DNA of 64,000 nucleotides from Anaerolineales bacterium (GTDB lineage Bacteria; Chloroflexota; Anaerolineae; Anaerolineales; Villigracilaceae), in assembly GCA_014860745.1 (NCBI GenBank), contig JACZJC010000020.1:1-64000 (forward strand), written 5' to 3'. The first letter of the stretch is position 1. The number at the start of each line of letters is the position of its first letter. The position numbers and the translations under genes were made by a program. Shown piece after piece: positions 6,807 through 16,218 of the stretch. The notes under the pieces were generated by a model. It did no database searches. It was not told the DNA's origin and saw nothing but the letters and a program-made list of their open reading frames with translations.

Positions 6807-8069
6807 TTAGAGTTTGAACGCCCATTCGCCGCTGCGCATCACAGGCTCGCGCGAGCCGTCCTTGCGGATGCCGTCGATATCCATTTGCGGCGAACCGATC
6901 ATGAAGTCGACATGGTTGAGGCTGACGTTGCCCCCAGCGGAGATGAACTCCTCATCGTTCAATTCCGTTCCGCCCGTAAGCGTGAAGCGGTAGGCTCGCC
7001 CGATCGCGATGTGGCAGGAGGCGTTTTCGTCGAAGAGGGTGTTATAGAAGAGATGTCCGCGCTGGCCGATGGGTGAGGAGGCGGGCACGAGCGCCACTTC
7101 GCCGAGGCGCTGTGAACCTTCATCGGTATCCACCAGTTTTTGCAGGGCGGCTTCGCCCTTTTTCGCGGTGACTTTTATGATGCGCCCGTTTTCAAAAGTC
7201 ACCTGGAAATCTTCGATCAACGTGCCGCTGTAGCTGAGCGGGAAGGTGGCGGAGATGACCCCGTCGGCGCGGTTGCGGTCGGGCAGGGTGAAGACCTCTT
7301 CGGTGGGCATGTTGGCGGTGAAGGCGATGCCGTTCTGCGCGAGGGATTGCGCGCTGATCCAAAGATGTCCATTGGGCAGGCCGAGGGTAAAGTCGGTGCC
7401 TGGGGCTTTGTAGTACAGGCCGGTATATTGCTTTACCTGCAAATGTCTTGCGCGTTCGCGCAGGCTGACGATATGTTTTTCCCATGCCGCAATGGGGTCG
7501 GGCTGGTCGATGCGCGTGGTTTGGAAGATGGCTTCCCATAATTTCTCCTGCGCTTTTTTGGAGGAAAGATCGGGGAAGATCTTTTGCGCCCACGCTTCGC
7601 CTGCGGCGGCAACCACGCACCAATTGATCGCGTTTGTCGTCACCTTTTCACTGATGGGTCCCCAATTCTCCAGGTGCGTCCTTTGCATGTTGCCAACGAA
7701 TTCCGTATCGAGGCCGCCGAGTAGGTCGGGGTTGGAGCCTGCAATCGAAAGCATGGCGTCGCCATTTTCGATCATGTTCAGGAGGGCCTGGATCTGCCAT
7801 TTTGGATATTCTTGAAAGGAATCCCACGGGGCGTTTTGCACGCGCAGGCGCAACATTTCTTCATCGGCAAAGATGGCGTCTACATACTTTGCACCGGCGG
7901 CATACGCCGCCTTGCTGATCTCGCGCACGAGCGGAGCGAATTGGTGCGGCACGCCGCGCGTGGCTCCGAGGGTGATGATTAATCTCTGCCCGGCCCGAAT
8001 ATTCAAGCCGACTTTTACGATCGCTTCCGCATATTTTTCCAGCATCTTTTGGTGAGTTTTGCCCGTCAT
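6807..8069 (-). CDS. M29 family (AmpS/thermophilic) metallo-aminopeptidase
   Basis: A 420-residue leucyl-type aminopeptidase of MEROPS family M29, a cytosolic dimer with a two-metal centre that trims N-terminal residues from peptides. Family features: LEKYAEAIVKVGLNI(R/K)AGQRL at the start, NMPTEEVFTLPDR (first metal Glu), LGEVALV (second Glu), NASCHIAIGRAY (His), and NHVDFMIGSPQMDIDG (His and Asp). Length and order are complete. It stands alone, with a terminator after it and a GAGG ribosome site plus a TATACT-like box upstream on the minus strand. Confidence 0.93.
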   Translation of the reverse strand: MTGKTHQKMLEKYAEAIVKVGLNIRAGQRLIITLGATRGVPHQFAPLVREISKAAYAAGAKYVDAIFADEEMLRLRVQNAPWDSFQEYPKWQIQALLNMIENGDAMLSIAGSNPDLLGGLDTEFVGNMQRTHLENWGPISEKVTTNAINWCVVAAAGEAWAQKIFPDLSSKKAQEKLWEAIFQTTRIDQPDPIAAWEKHIVSLRERARHLQVKQYTGLYYKAPGTDFTLGLPNGHLWISAQSLAQNGIAFTANMPTEEVFTLPDRNRADGVISATFPLSYSGTLIEDFQVTFENGRIIKVTAKKGEAALQKLVDTDEGSQRLGEVALVPASSPIGQRGHLFYNTLFDENASCHIAIGRAYRFTLTGGTELNDEEFISAGGNVSLNHVDFMIGSPQMDIDGIRKDGSREPVMRSGEWAFKL

Positions 8070-8197
8070 AGCGCCTCGATTTATTGGAGTTAACCCAAGT
8101 ATAGCACGGAGGTTGAGATAGCCGCAAAGCGGTCGATGGTGGAAGGATATGTTATATACTTGGAGGCAGCCGTCATTCCATCGCTGAGGAGTTTGTC

Positions 8198-9328
8198 ATG
8201 CTTACCATTGAAAGAGTGGATACAGAGGATAAAAAGCAGGTCAGGCGTTTTGTGAAACTGCCGCATCGGATTTATGCGGACTGCCCGCAGTGGGTGCCGC
8301 CATTGTTTGTGGATGCGTACAACCAGCTTAATCGCAGGAAGCACCCTTTCCATGAACATTCGGATGTGGATTTTTTCCTGGCAGTGCGCGATGGAAAAGA
8401 TGTCGGTCGCATTGCCGCGATTGAGAATAAGCCTTTCAACAAATACCATAAAGAAAAGACTGCGGATTTTTATCTCTTTGAATGTGAAAATGATATGGAA
8501 GCCGCAACCGCGCTATTCACGACTGTCTTTGATTGGGCAAAAGCGCGCGGGTTGGATACGGTGATCGGGCCGAAGGGCATGGGTCCGCTGGATGGCTACG
8601 GAGTGCTGGTCTTTGGGCAGGAACACCGTCAGACGATGACCATGCTCAATTACAACCACGCCTATTACAGGTCACTGGTGGAGGCGCAGGGGTTTGTCAA
8701 AGAGGTGGATTTTGTCTCCTGTTATCTGCCCGCCGAAAAATTCCAGATTCCCGAACGAGTCAAACGCATCACTGAGCGTGTGATGCAGCGCGGCCATCTT
8801 GAGATAAAGACATTCAGGAATAAAAAGGAACTGTTGCAATGGGCGCCCCGCATTGGCAGGGCATATAACGACGCGTTCGTGCAGAACTGGGAATATTATC
8901 CGCTCACCCAGCGCGAGATCGATTTTGTGGTGGATAACATCATGACCATCGCAGACCACCGCCTGATAAAAATTATCACGCATGGCGAAGATGTGGTCGG
9001 ATTTCTCTTCGCGTTTCATGATGTATCCGCCGCGATGCAGCGCGCAAAGGGGAAGTTGTTCCCGTTCGGGTTGATCGACATCCTGCTGGAAATGCGCCGC
9101 ACGAACACGGTCTCTGTCAACGGCATGGGCATCCTGCCGGAGTTTCAGGGTCACGGCGGCAACGCGCTATTGTATTACGCGATGGGGAATACCTTGCTCA
9201 ACTTCAAACAATTCGTCCATGTGGAAATGACCCAGGTTGCGGAAACCACCGAACAGATGCGCGCAGATTTGAAAAACCTGAACGGGGTGGAGTATAAAAA
9301 CCATCGGGTGTATCGGAGGAAGATTTAA
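8198..9328 (+). CDS. GNAT-superfamily acyltransferase-like protein
   Basis: A 376-residue protein with N-terminal HPF(H)EHSDVDFFLAVRDGKDVGRIAAI, which is a GNAT-type acetyl-CoA-binding strand pattern, and a C-terminal half ending in INGMGILPEFQGHGGNALLYYAMG, the signature A motif region. It resembles uncharacterised YghO-like proteins of ~370-380 residues. The acceptor is unknown. RBS TGAGGAG lies at 8184-8190 just before ATG 8198. It is monocistronic, between two minus-strand genes. Confidence 0.75.
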   Translation: MLTIERVDTEDKKQVRRFVKLPHRIYADCPQWVPPLFVDAYNQLNRRKHPFHEHSDVDFFLAVRDGKDVGRIAAIENKPFNKYHKEKTADFYLFECENDMEAATALFTTVFDWAKARGLDTVIGPKGMGPLDGYGVLVFGQEHRQTMTMLNYNHAYYRSLVEAQGFVKEVDFVSCYLPAEKFQIPERVKRITERVMQRGHLEIKTFRNKKELLQWAPRIGRAYNDAFVQNWEYYPLTQREIDFVVDNIMTIADHRLIKIITHGEDVVGFLFAFHDVSAAMQRAKGKLFPFGLIDILLEMRRTNTVSVNGMGILPEFQGHGGNALLYYAMGNTLLNFKQFVHVEMTQVAETTEQMRADLKNLNGVEYKNHRVYRRKI

Positions 9329-9376
9329 TGCATCAAAAGCCGAAGGTCTTGCGTGTTTGATCTTCGACTGGATTAT

Positions 9377-11653
9377 TTAAGAAATCAGCTTTGCCACCCC
9401 GAAATTCATTGCCTCACTCATTTTATGAGTCTGTCCGATGTCTAATTTTTCCAAAGGCAGAATAATGTGGAATTGACTGCCGGGAAAATTGATCTCATCA
9501 TAGCCCGGGCTTTCCACCCAGATGCGCCCGCCGTGAGCTTCGACGATTCCCTTTGAGAGCGCCAGTCCCAATCCCGCGCCGCCGCCTTTGAAACGCGTCT
9601 TGCTGGTGGAGTGCTTGCCCAATTCACCGGGCTGGTAGAACTTGGTGAAAATGATCTCTCGCAGGTTTGGGTCTACGCCCACGCCCGTATCGGTGACGAT
9701 GATCTCGACGCCGCCGTTCGGCAGGTTGATGATGGAGGGGATATGATGCCCGGTGACTGTAATCTTTCCTTTATTGGGTGTGAACTTGGCCGCATTACGG
9801 ATGATGTGATGGAATAATTTTTTCAGCAAATTCGGGTCTGCCTTGACGTGCGGCAGGGCCGGCAGGTCGATGTTCAGGTGCTGTTCGCGCTCTTTGAACG
9901 ATTTTGCCTGTTCCACGCAAACTTCCTTGATCAGGTGGCCCAGCTCCACAGGCTGGAGGTGCGGCTTGAGCGAACGCGCATCGATCTGGGCTATGTCGAA
10001 CATCGAATCCATGACTTCGTGCAGGCGCAGCGTCCCATCATGGATGCCCAGCATCATTTTTTTGATATTTGGGTCGAGCTTTGAATCTTCCAGAAGCATT
10101 TCGGTGTAGCCTTTGATGACCGTCAGCGGCGTGCGGAGTTCGTGCGAAGCAATGCTGATGAAATCCGATTTTGCCTGGTCGAGACGTTCGAGGCTTTGGT
10201 TGTTTTTTTCCAAAGCGCGGCGCGCCTGTCGCAATTCGTTGTTCAGGCGCATCAAGTTATCGACGAGGCGGGCGTTTTCCAGCGCCACGGCGGTCTGGCT
10301 GGCGTGCGAGCTTAGGGTGGCAAGGTCTTCCTTGGTGTAGCGGTTGCCGCTCAATTTCGAGCCGAAGGCAAGCAGCCCGATCCATTGTTTTTTGGCAAAG
10401 ATGGGAATATAGACCTCGGCGTGCAACTGGCTGAACCAATCCCTCTCAAAGGGATGAGTCTGTTTGAAGGCCGGGAGCAGGTCCAGGTCGTATTGAAGAA
10501 GCGGTCGTTGTTCCCGAATAAAATAGGAAGCTAGAATCCCGTTTTCCGCCAATTCGACAGCCACAAGTTGTCTTTCTTCCGGGCTGCGGGCGGAACGAAG
10601 TTTATAGAGCTTTCGTCCGTCCGCCTGTCGTTCTGAATCCACAAGAAAAAGAAATCCACGTTCGATCTGCATGGATTCAAGGATGATGCCCACGGCAATG
10701 CTGGCGAGCCTGTCCATATCCAGAATATTGCTGATGCTTTCACTGTATTGATGGATGGTGAGGCTGGCATCATATTGATCGCCTTTCATCCATTTGTTGA
10801 TGACGCGTGAGATCAGCGAAGCCAGGGGGGTAAAGACCATGGCCAGCAGCAGGGAAATGAAAGCCCCTGCCAGCAGGGCATTGAAATTCGAACCCCGGCT
10901 GAAGACTGCCTGTATCAATAAAAATCCCGCCACATAAAACCCGACCACTGTAATAATGATGGCAAGGTAAACCACCACGCGCCTGGAAATGCCTTTGAGA
11001 TCGGGGACGTGGTGCGTGCCGATCACATACGCCATCATCACAGCCACGGCCAAACGGAAAGGCTGGCCAATGATGTTAATCCCGGAAAAAAGGATCACAT
11101 CGTTCACCAGTATCAGGAAGATGGCAGGCCACCAATAATTCAAACGATTGCGGAATAATTGCTGCTTCGCCTGCCTGCCTGCGTTGGCGAGCCCAAGGAT
11201 CAACCCAATTACAAAGACCAACCACCCTAAGATTGCCCAGGCCGGACCCAGCCGTGACCGTAACAAAATCAGCGTGCCGTTTGTCCAAATTGTGTCAGGC
11301 AGGTTCAACGCGTTTGTCAGGATGAGCGCCAGGCTGAGAGTCCACAATGTCCAAAGCCCGAACCATGCCCACCAGGTCTCGCGTTTCACGAAAGTCTTCA
11401 TCGCAACGATCATGATGGTGACCAGTGTGAATGCCGCGTAGATTTGAATTTCCTGGAAAAGGAGCGTATCCTCTCCGCCGGTCCATGCCGCTTCGGTGAC
11501 ATTCAAAACCAAAGCCAGCAGGGAATAGAGAACCACGAGCCAGGTTGCGGCTTGATGGCCTTCATCACGCCGCTGTATGGCGTAAAAAATGACCGGCAGG
11601 TAAAGGGCGCCGAGCAGGATCAAATAAATGAATTGAGTCAACGATGTGTTCAT
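9377..11653 (-). CDS. 7TM-GAF sensor histidine kinase
   Basis: Large membrane sensor kinase of 758 residues. About nine hydrophobic segments occupy residues 5-290 (histidine-kinase 7TM-type sensor plus extra helices), then a GAF domain (~300-465), a short coiled coil (LNNELRQARRALEKNN), HisKA with phospho-acceptor His504 in ASHELRTPL, and an HATPase domain with N box (HHIIRNAAKFTPNKGK), G1 (VTDTGVGVDP) and G2 (GGGAGLGLALSKG). No receiver domain and no response regulator gene is adjacent, so its partner lies elsewhere. It diverges from the GH13 gene; a TAAAAT box is 12 nt before its ATG. The sensed signal is unknown. Confidence 0.92.
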   Translation of the reverse strand: MNTSLTQFIYLILLGALYLPVIFYAIQRRDEGHQAATWLVVLYSLLALVLNVTEAAWTGGEDTLLFQEIQIYAAFTLVTIMIVAMKTFVKRETWWAWFGLWTLWTLSLALILTNALNLPDTIWTNGTLILLRSRLGPAWAILGWLVFVIGLILGLANAGRQAKQQLFRNRLNYWWPAIFLILVNDVILFSGINIIGQPFRLAVAVMMAYVIGTHHVPDLKGISRRVVVYLAIIITVVGFYVAGFLLIQAVFSRGSNFNALLAGAFISLLLAMVFTPLASLISRVINKWMKGDQYDASLTIHQYSESISNILDMDRLASIAVGIILESMQIERGFLFLVDSERQADGRKLYKLRSARSPEERQLVAVELAENGILASYFIREQRPLLQYDLDLLPAFKQTHPFERDWFSQLHAEVYIPIFAKKQWIGLLAFGSKLSGNRYTKEDLATLSSHASQTAVALENARLVDNLMRLNNELRQARRALEKNNQSLERLDQAKSDFISIASHELRTPLTVIKGYTEMLLEDSKLDPNIKKMMLGIHDGTLRLHEVMDSMFDIAQIDARSLKPHLQPVELGHLIKEVCVEQAKSFKEREQHLNIDLPALPHVKADPNLLKKLFHHIIRNAAKFTPNKGKITVTGHHIPSIINLPNGGVEIIVTDTGVGVDPNLREIIFTKFYQPGELGKHSTSKTRFKGGGAGLGLALSKGIVEAHGGRIWVESPGYDEINFPGSQFHIILPLEKLDIGQTHKMSEAMNFGVAKLIS

Positions 11654-11694
11654 AGAAACGCAGAAATTTTACTCGAAAAAATTCTCAAATCGGT

Positions 11695-11700
11695 TATCAT
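11695..11700 (+). promoter_or_regulatory. -10 box of a likely leaderless GH13 transcript
   Basis: TATCAT ends 7 nt before ATG 11708, so transcription would start at or next to the start codon. There is no SD sequence in this spacer. Confidence 0.45.
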
Positions 11701-11707
11701 TGTTGTT

Positions 11708-14692
11708 ATGCTTACCTCGCGCGCATCCCGCCAAAAATACAATTTTTCATTTGACTTTTTCCGCCCGGACGGGCATGTCGTTTTTTTGGACCTGGCATCT
11801 GCCCGCGCATTTTCCGCACAAATGTCAACGCTTCGCACCGCCCCCGTGCCTGCTACCGACCTTTATGCATTATCCCTGCTGGATGAGGCCTATCACATCC
11901 TCCTCAAGCATTTTTATAGCCGTTACACCGGTGTGATGGGACGCGCCATGGGCATGCTTCAATCCAACCTCGGCTCGAAATATGACCTGACCCTCACAAA
12001 ATTCACCGAGGAATTCCCGCCCGTTTCTGTTTATCGCGGCGAGACGACAGCCGGCGTTTATCTCTCGACCAAAATCCCAAACTTTGGCGACTTTGGCCGC
12101 GGTGTGCGTGCCGCCTCCATCGAAGAGATGCTGCTCATCAACAATTCCAACAAGAACCCGGCGGTCAATCCGTACAAAGACCTGGTGGATGATGCCGCCA
12201 TGAACGGCTCTGCTTACAAGGAATTCATGCAATTGCTTCTGGATTTTTTCGCACACCAACCTGGCTTTGGAAATGGCGAATCATCGCAGGGCGAATCCCT
12301 CACCGACATACTTGCGGCGCCAATTATTTCCTCTCCTGATTCGCTGGAAGGCCAGTTGAAGTACATCATCGAAAAGTGGGGATATTTGCTCGGCGAAGAA
12401 TTTTCCGTTCGCATTTTGCGCGGGTTGGATTATCTCCGCGAAGATTACATTCGCAAACAAGGGCCGATCGATTCAACCGAAGCCGAAACCTATGTCCCTT
12501 CCTTTGCCACTCCCGAATATGCCGAATATGAACGCTACAGCGCCGACAAAGAATGGATGCCCCGCCTCGTTTTGCTCGCCAAAAACACCTACGTCTGGCT
12601 CGACCAGTTATCCAGGCAATACCAATGCGAGATCAAAACTCTCGATCAGATCCCGGATGAAGAGCTGGACCTGCTGGCCTCGCGCGGATTTACCGGTTTG
12701 TGGCTGATCGGTCTCTGGGAACGAAGCCGCGCCTCCCAAAGAATCAAACAACGAATGGGGCAGGAAGATGCGGTTGCTTCGGCTTATTCTCTTCATTCAT
12801 ATGATATCGCCGGCGACCTCGGGGGGTGGGGAGCCCTTGAGAATTTGAGGAGCCGTGCCTGGTCTCGCGGCGTTCGTCTCTCGGCAGATATGGTTCCAAA
12901 TCATATGGGCATCGATTCAAATTGGGTTGTCGAACATCCCGATTGGTTCCTGTCATCATCCTTTTCCCCGTATCCAACTTATTCGTTTAAGTCTGAAAAT
13001 CTTTCAGACGATTTGCGTGTCGGCATATATCTGGAGGATCATTATTACGATAAAACTGATGCGGCGGTTGTCTTTCAGCGCCGTGACCTGCAAACCGGTG
13101 ATTTACGCTTTATCTATCACGGCAACGACGGTACCTCCTTCCCGTGGAACGATACGGCTCAATTGGATTACACCAATCCCGTTGTCCGTGAGGCGGTCAT
13201 TCAAGTCATCCTGCACGTCGCGCGCAATTTCCCCGTCATTCGTTTTGATGCGGCCATGACTCTCGCCAAGAAACACGTCCAACGTTTGTGGTTCCCTGAG
13301 CCCGGCGCTGGCGGCGCGATTCCATCCCGCTCGCAATATGGCATGACCAAAACTGAATTTGATGAAAAAGTCCCTGAAGAATTTTGGCGTGAAGTGGTGG
13401 ATCGTGTTTCTGCCGAAGTACCCGATACACTTTTGCTTGCTGAAGCCTTTTGGCTCATGGAAGGCTATTTCGTCCGCACGCTGGGGATGCACCGCGTTTA
13501 TAACTCCGCGTTCATGCACATGCTTCGAGATGAAGATAATGCCAAATATCGCATGGCCATCAAGAATACGCTTGAGTTCGATCCGCAAATACTAAAGCGG
13601 TATGTCAACTTCATGAATAATCCCGACGAAAAAACTGCCGTTGAACAGTTCGGCAAAGGCGACAAATATTTTGGCATCTGCACGCTTCTTTCCACACTAC
13701 CCGGCCTGCCCATGTTCGGCCATGGACAAGTGGAAGGGTTCTCCGAAAAATATGGGATGGAATTTCGCCGCCCCAAATGGGATGAAACCCGTGACGATGG
13801 ACTCGTCCGCGGCCATGACTGGCGCATCTTCCCGCTCCTTCACCGCCGCTACCTGTTCGCTGATGTTGAGCAGTTCCTGCTCTACGACTTTTACCGCCCC
13901 AACGGCAGCGTGGACGAAGAAGTCTTCGCCTATTCAAATCGATTTGAAGACCAACGCGGACTGGTTATCTACCACAACAAATTCGCCGATACCCGCGGCT
14001 GGATCAAAACCTCCACAGCGTATATTGACAAATCCATGGGCAAAACCAGGCGCAAGAATCTCGCCGAAGGGTTGGGGCTGCCCCGCGTTGGACACGTCAT
14101 CTTCAAGGATTACGTCACCCAGCTCGAATACATCCGCTCCTGCAAAGAATTGTGGGATAAAGGCTTATATGTTGAACTTGGCGCATATCAATGCCACGCC
14201 TTCATGGACTTCCGCTTTGTGGGTGACACCGAATGGAAAACCATCTGCGATCAATTGAACGGCGCAGGCGTCCCATCCATGCAAGGGGAGTGGAAGAAGT
14301 TGTTCGCGGTGGTGGAAGAAATTACAGGTGAAGAGAAAAAACCTGCAAAGAAACGTGCTATTCGTAAGGTTAGGGCGAAGAAAGTAACAGAAAAGAAGAA
14401 AGAAGCGATTTCTGCAAAAACTGTAAATACGAAAGCGAAGAAGATAAGAAGTAAAAAAGAAGTAGTGGTTGGCAAGAAGAGAACACCAACCAAAAAAGCG
14501 GCTGCTAAGAAAATCCTCCCCAAAGCATCAAAGAAATCTGCCGTGAAGAAAGTCGTTATTTCAAAACCCAAGACAAGGAAGAAATCTGTCTCCAAGGCGA
14601 GTTCAGTTGTAAAAAAGGACTTGGCAAAAAAGTCTGTTTTGCCTGGAAAGACAGCTATAAAGAAGCCGAGTGTAAAAAAGAAGTCGAAGTAA
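11708..14692 (+). CDS. GH13 alpha-amylase-family enzyme with lysine-rich histone-like tail
   Basis: A 994-residue glycoside hydrolase family 13 protein. An unassigned ~320-residue N-terminal domain precedes the catalytic barrel. Barrel motifs: GFTGLWLIGLWERS, DMVPNHMG (region I), IRFDAAM with nucleophile Asp514 (region II), LLLAEAFW with acid/base Glu579 (region III), and FMNNPDEKTA with Asp640 (region IV), where the usual His of NHD is Pro. Residues 875-994 form an extremely Lys/Ala/Ser-rich tail (KKRAIRKVRAKK, TKKAAAKKILPKASKK) like histone H1 or bacterial Hc1. No signal peptide is seen, so it is probably cytoplasmic and acts on alpha-glucans or maltodextrins. I chose ATG 11708 because an upstream in-frame extension runs antisense through the kinase gene and a -10 box sits just before 11708. 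Confidence 0.85.
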   Translation: MLTSRASRQKYNFSFDFFRPDGHVVFLDLASARAFSAQMSTLRTAPVPATDLYALSLLDEAYHILLKHFYSRYTGVMGRAMGMLQSNLGSKYDLTLTKFTEEFPPVSVYRGETTAGVYLSTKIPNFGDFGRGVRAASIEEMLLINNSNKNPAVNPYKDLVDDAAMNGSAYKEFMQLLLDFFAHQPGFGNGESSQGESLTDILAAPIISSPDSLEGQLKYIIEKWGYLLGEEFSVRILRGLDYLREDYIRKQGPIDSTEAETYVPSFATPEYAEYERYSADKEWMPRLVLLAKNTYVWLDQLSRQYQCEIKTLDQIPDEELDLLASRGFTGLWLIGLWERSRASQRIKQRMGQEDAVASAYSLHSYDIAGDLGGWGALENLRSRAWSRGVRLSADMVPNHMGIDSNWVVEHPDWFLSSSFSPYPTYSFKSENLSDDLRVGIYLEDHYYDKTDAAVVFQRRDLQTGDLRFIYHGNDGTSFPWNDTAQLDYTNPVVREAVIQVILHVARNFPVIRFDAAMTLAKKHVQRLWFPEPGAGGAIPSRSQYGMTKTEFDEKVPEEFWREVVDRVSAEVPDTLLLAEAFWLMEGYFVRTLGMHRVYNSAFMHMLRDEDNAKYRMAIKNTLEFDPQILKRYVNFMNNPDEKTAVEQFGKGDKYFGICTLLSTLPGLPMFGHGQVEGFSEKYGMEFRRPKWDETRDDGLVRGHDWRIFPLLHRRYLFADVEQFLLYDFYRPNGSVDEEVFAYSNRFEDQRGLVIYHNKFADTRGWIKTSTAYIDKSMGKTRRKNLAEGLGLPRVGHVIFKDYVTQLEYIRSCKELWDKGLYVELGAYQCHAFMDFRFVGDTEWKTICDQLNGAGVPSMQGEWKKLFAVVEEITGEEKKPAKKRAIRKVRAKKVTEKKKEAISAKTVNTKAKKIRSKKEVVVGKKRTPTKKAAAKKILPKASKKSAVKKVVISKPKTRKKSVSKASSVVKKDLAKKSVLPGKTAIKKPSVKKKSK

Positions 14693-14700
14693 CTATGAAA

Positions 14701-14735
14701 AAATACTGCGTTCATAAGAATGCAGTATTTTTTCA
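14701..14735. terminator. Bidirectional terminator between convergent genes
   Basis: AAATACTGC/GCAGTATTT arms with a 12-nt loop, flanked by an A run on the left and a T run on the right, so it can stop both the GH13 transcript and the convergent TIR transcript. Confidence 0.8.
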
Positions 14736-14757
14736 TTACATGATGGTTCAGCTGGAT

Positions 14758-15825
14758 TTATTTTCTTGTCAACTGCCAACTCATAATAGAACCGCCGATT
14801 GTCCATCCGATTGCAGTACCAATTCCCCAACTTAATGCCTTATCCATGCCCAGCCCATCAATTAATCCATTCCTCGCAATGGACCAGCCAATTGCTCCGC
14901 CAATTGCCCAAGCCAGCGTGATCACGACGATGCTTTTCCAATTGGAAAGAATATAGTCCATACCCAGAGTGATTGCCAATCCAAGGATCGCGAAGACCGC
15001 CATCCCAATCCCTGCTCCACTTGCGTCTGAGAGGAGTCCCCACCCAATTGACCAGCCCATGGCTCCAGCAAATGCCCAGGCGAGAATATTTCTGATCATA
15101 TTTTTTCGATCGGATGCCGTATTCTTAATTTGTAAAGCAATGGATGTCGTTAGTCCGCCGCCAATAGCCCCGCCGATTAATCCGCCGACTGCGCCGCCAG
15201 CGATCGCATCGTACTCGCTATACGTATAACCGCCGATTAACCCAGCGATTGCCCAACCTAAAGTAGCCCAGAGAATTCTCTGAGAATCCGTATTGATTGC
15301 GGTTGTGTTGTCAACCCCGAGATGTGAAGTTTCCCCAGCGATAATTTGTTGACCAATGGCCTTATCGTTCCCCAAAGATACCTGGTCTTTTACCTTTTCT
15401 TCTTCATCGTTTAATTCCTGCATGTATGCCGATAGTGCAGTTTCCAGCGAACGCAGGCCAATTTCTTCGTTATTGCGTATGTCAACAAATTGACGGTTGA
15501 TAAGCCGCAGAGAAATGGACGATTCTTCATCCCCGTTTGCCAGCACGGGGTATACACGTTTTCGGTATTGATCGGCGAGGCTGATTTCCCGTCTTACCCA
15601 CTCTGAGTTCTTTGAATCTGGCGATAGCACCACAATGATCGCAGAGGAATTTTTTATGGCTTTCTCAATTTCCTCTTCCCAGATGGGAGTTCCCGGGGAT
15701 AATTTTTCATTATCCAGCCATGCGTTAATTCCGCGTTTGCGTAGAAACGCTACGATACGCAGCATGACCGTGTAATCCTTGCGGCTATAACTTATAAAAA
15801 CTTGGCCAGTTGATTTGTTGGGCAT
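14758..15825 (-). CDS. TIR-domain membrane protein with glycine-zipper repeats
   Basis: A 355-residue protein (start MPNKSTGQVF; longer in-frame starts exist but add a basic stretch with no domain). Residues ~6-130 form a TIR_2 domain: QVFISYSRKDY, WLDNEKLSPGTPIWEEEIEKA, AIIVVLSPDSKNSEW. Glu80 in EWVRREISLA is where SARM1-like TIR enzymes have the catalytic Glu for NAD cleavage, so NADase activity is possible. Residues ~190-355 contain repeated hydrophobic glycine-rich helices (AWAIAGLIGG, AWAFAGAMGWSIGW, AWAIGGAIGWSIA, GIGTAIGWTIGGS), a glycine-zipper type membrane region. Family knowledge links such TIR proteins to signalling or antiphage death effectors; which applies here is unknown. Confidence 0.85.
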   Translation of the reverse strand: MPNKSTGQVFISYSRKDYTVMLRIVAFLRKRGINAWLDNEKLSPGTPIWEEEIEKAIKNSSAIIVVLSPDSKNSEWVRREISLADQYRKRVYPVLANGDEESSISLRLINRQFVDIRNNEEIGLRSLETALSAYMQELNDEEEKVKDQVSLGNDKAIGQQIIAGETSHLGVDNTTAINTDSQRILWATLGWAIAGLIGGYTYSEYDAIAGGAVGGLIGGAIGGGLTTSIALQIKNTASDRKNMIRNILAWAFAGAMGWSIGWGLLSDASGAGIGMAVFAILGLAITLGMDYILSNWKSIVVITLAWAIGGAIGWSIARNGLIDGLGMDKALSWGIGTAIGWTIGGSIMSWQLTRK

Positions 15826-16070
15826 GGGACTCTTCCGCAGTTTTCGTATAGGCTGAGATATAAAAAATTTAACACCAAACGATTTGTTTCGTTTTGGAGG
15901 AATTGTATGGGTGGGATAAAGCCTTTTGGCGGAATCAAACATCAGATTAAGGCGGATGCGGTTTTTGTCTGCGCGTAGCCACTTTAGGAAAACATAAAAT
16001 GGTAGAAAAACCTCATCCAACTAAAACCCTACAACTGCCATACGATTTGATTACGATCTGACATTTGTCA

Positions 16071-16099
16071 TTGACTCGTATTTTGAAAAGTACTATACT
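16071..16099 (+). promoter_or_regulatory. Strong sigma-70-type promoter for the SWIM gene leader
   Basis: TTGACT at 16071-16076, a 17-bp spacer and TATACT at 16094-16099. Transcription should start near 16106, about 113 nt before the SWIM-protein start codon. Confidence 0.8.
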
Positions 16100-16122
16100 C
16101 ATCGCATCGAGGTAACGCCACC

Positions 16123-16161
16123 ATGCGCTTATTTCAGGAAGTACCCATGCTCGTTGATTAA
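16123..16161 (+). CDS. 12-residue leader peptide
   Basis: GAGGT at 16109-16113 followed by ATG 16123 encodes MRLFQEVPMLVD and stops at TAA 16159-16161. The stop touches the left arm of the terminator hairpin that starts at 16161, so a ribosome finishing the leader would cover that arm. This is the geometry of translation-coupled attenuation. Confidence 0.45.
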   Translation: MRLFQEVPMLVD

Positions 16162-16191
16162 CACACGCGGATGTCTCCGCGTGTGTTTTTA
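16161..16191 (+). terminator. Attenuator-like intrinsic terminator ahead of the SWIM gene
   Basis: ACACACGCGG (16161-16170), loop ATGTCT, CCGCGTGTGT (16177-16186), then a T run. It lies between a strong promoter and the gene at 16219, so expression requires readthrough or antitermination. Alternatively the promoter-terminator pair makes a free ~85-nt RNA. Confidence 0.75.
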
Positions 16192-16218
16192 TTTTCCCTA
16201 GAAAAGGAGATTAATACA

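Noticed and set aside
11444-11707. Upstream extension of the GH13 gene
   Set aside because: It is antisense to the histidine kinase membrane region; a -10 box sits directly before 11708.
15826-16020. N-terminal extension of the TIR protein from ATG 16020
   Set aside because: It adds a basic stretch with no domain; the TIR domain begins a few residues after MPNKS at 15825.
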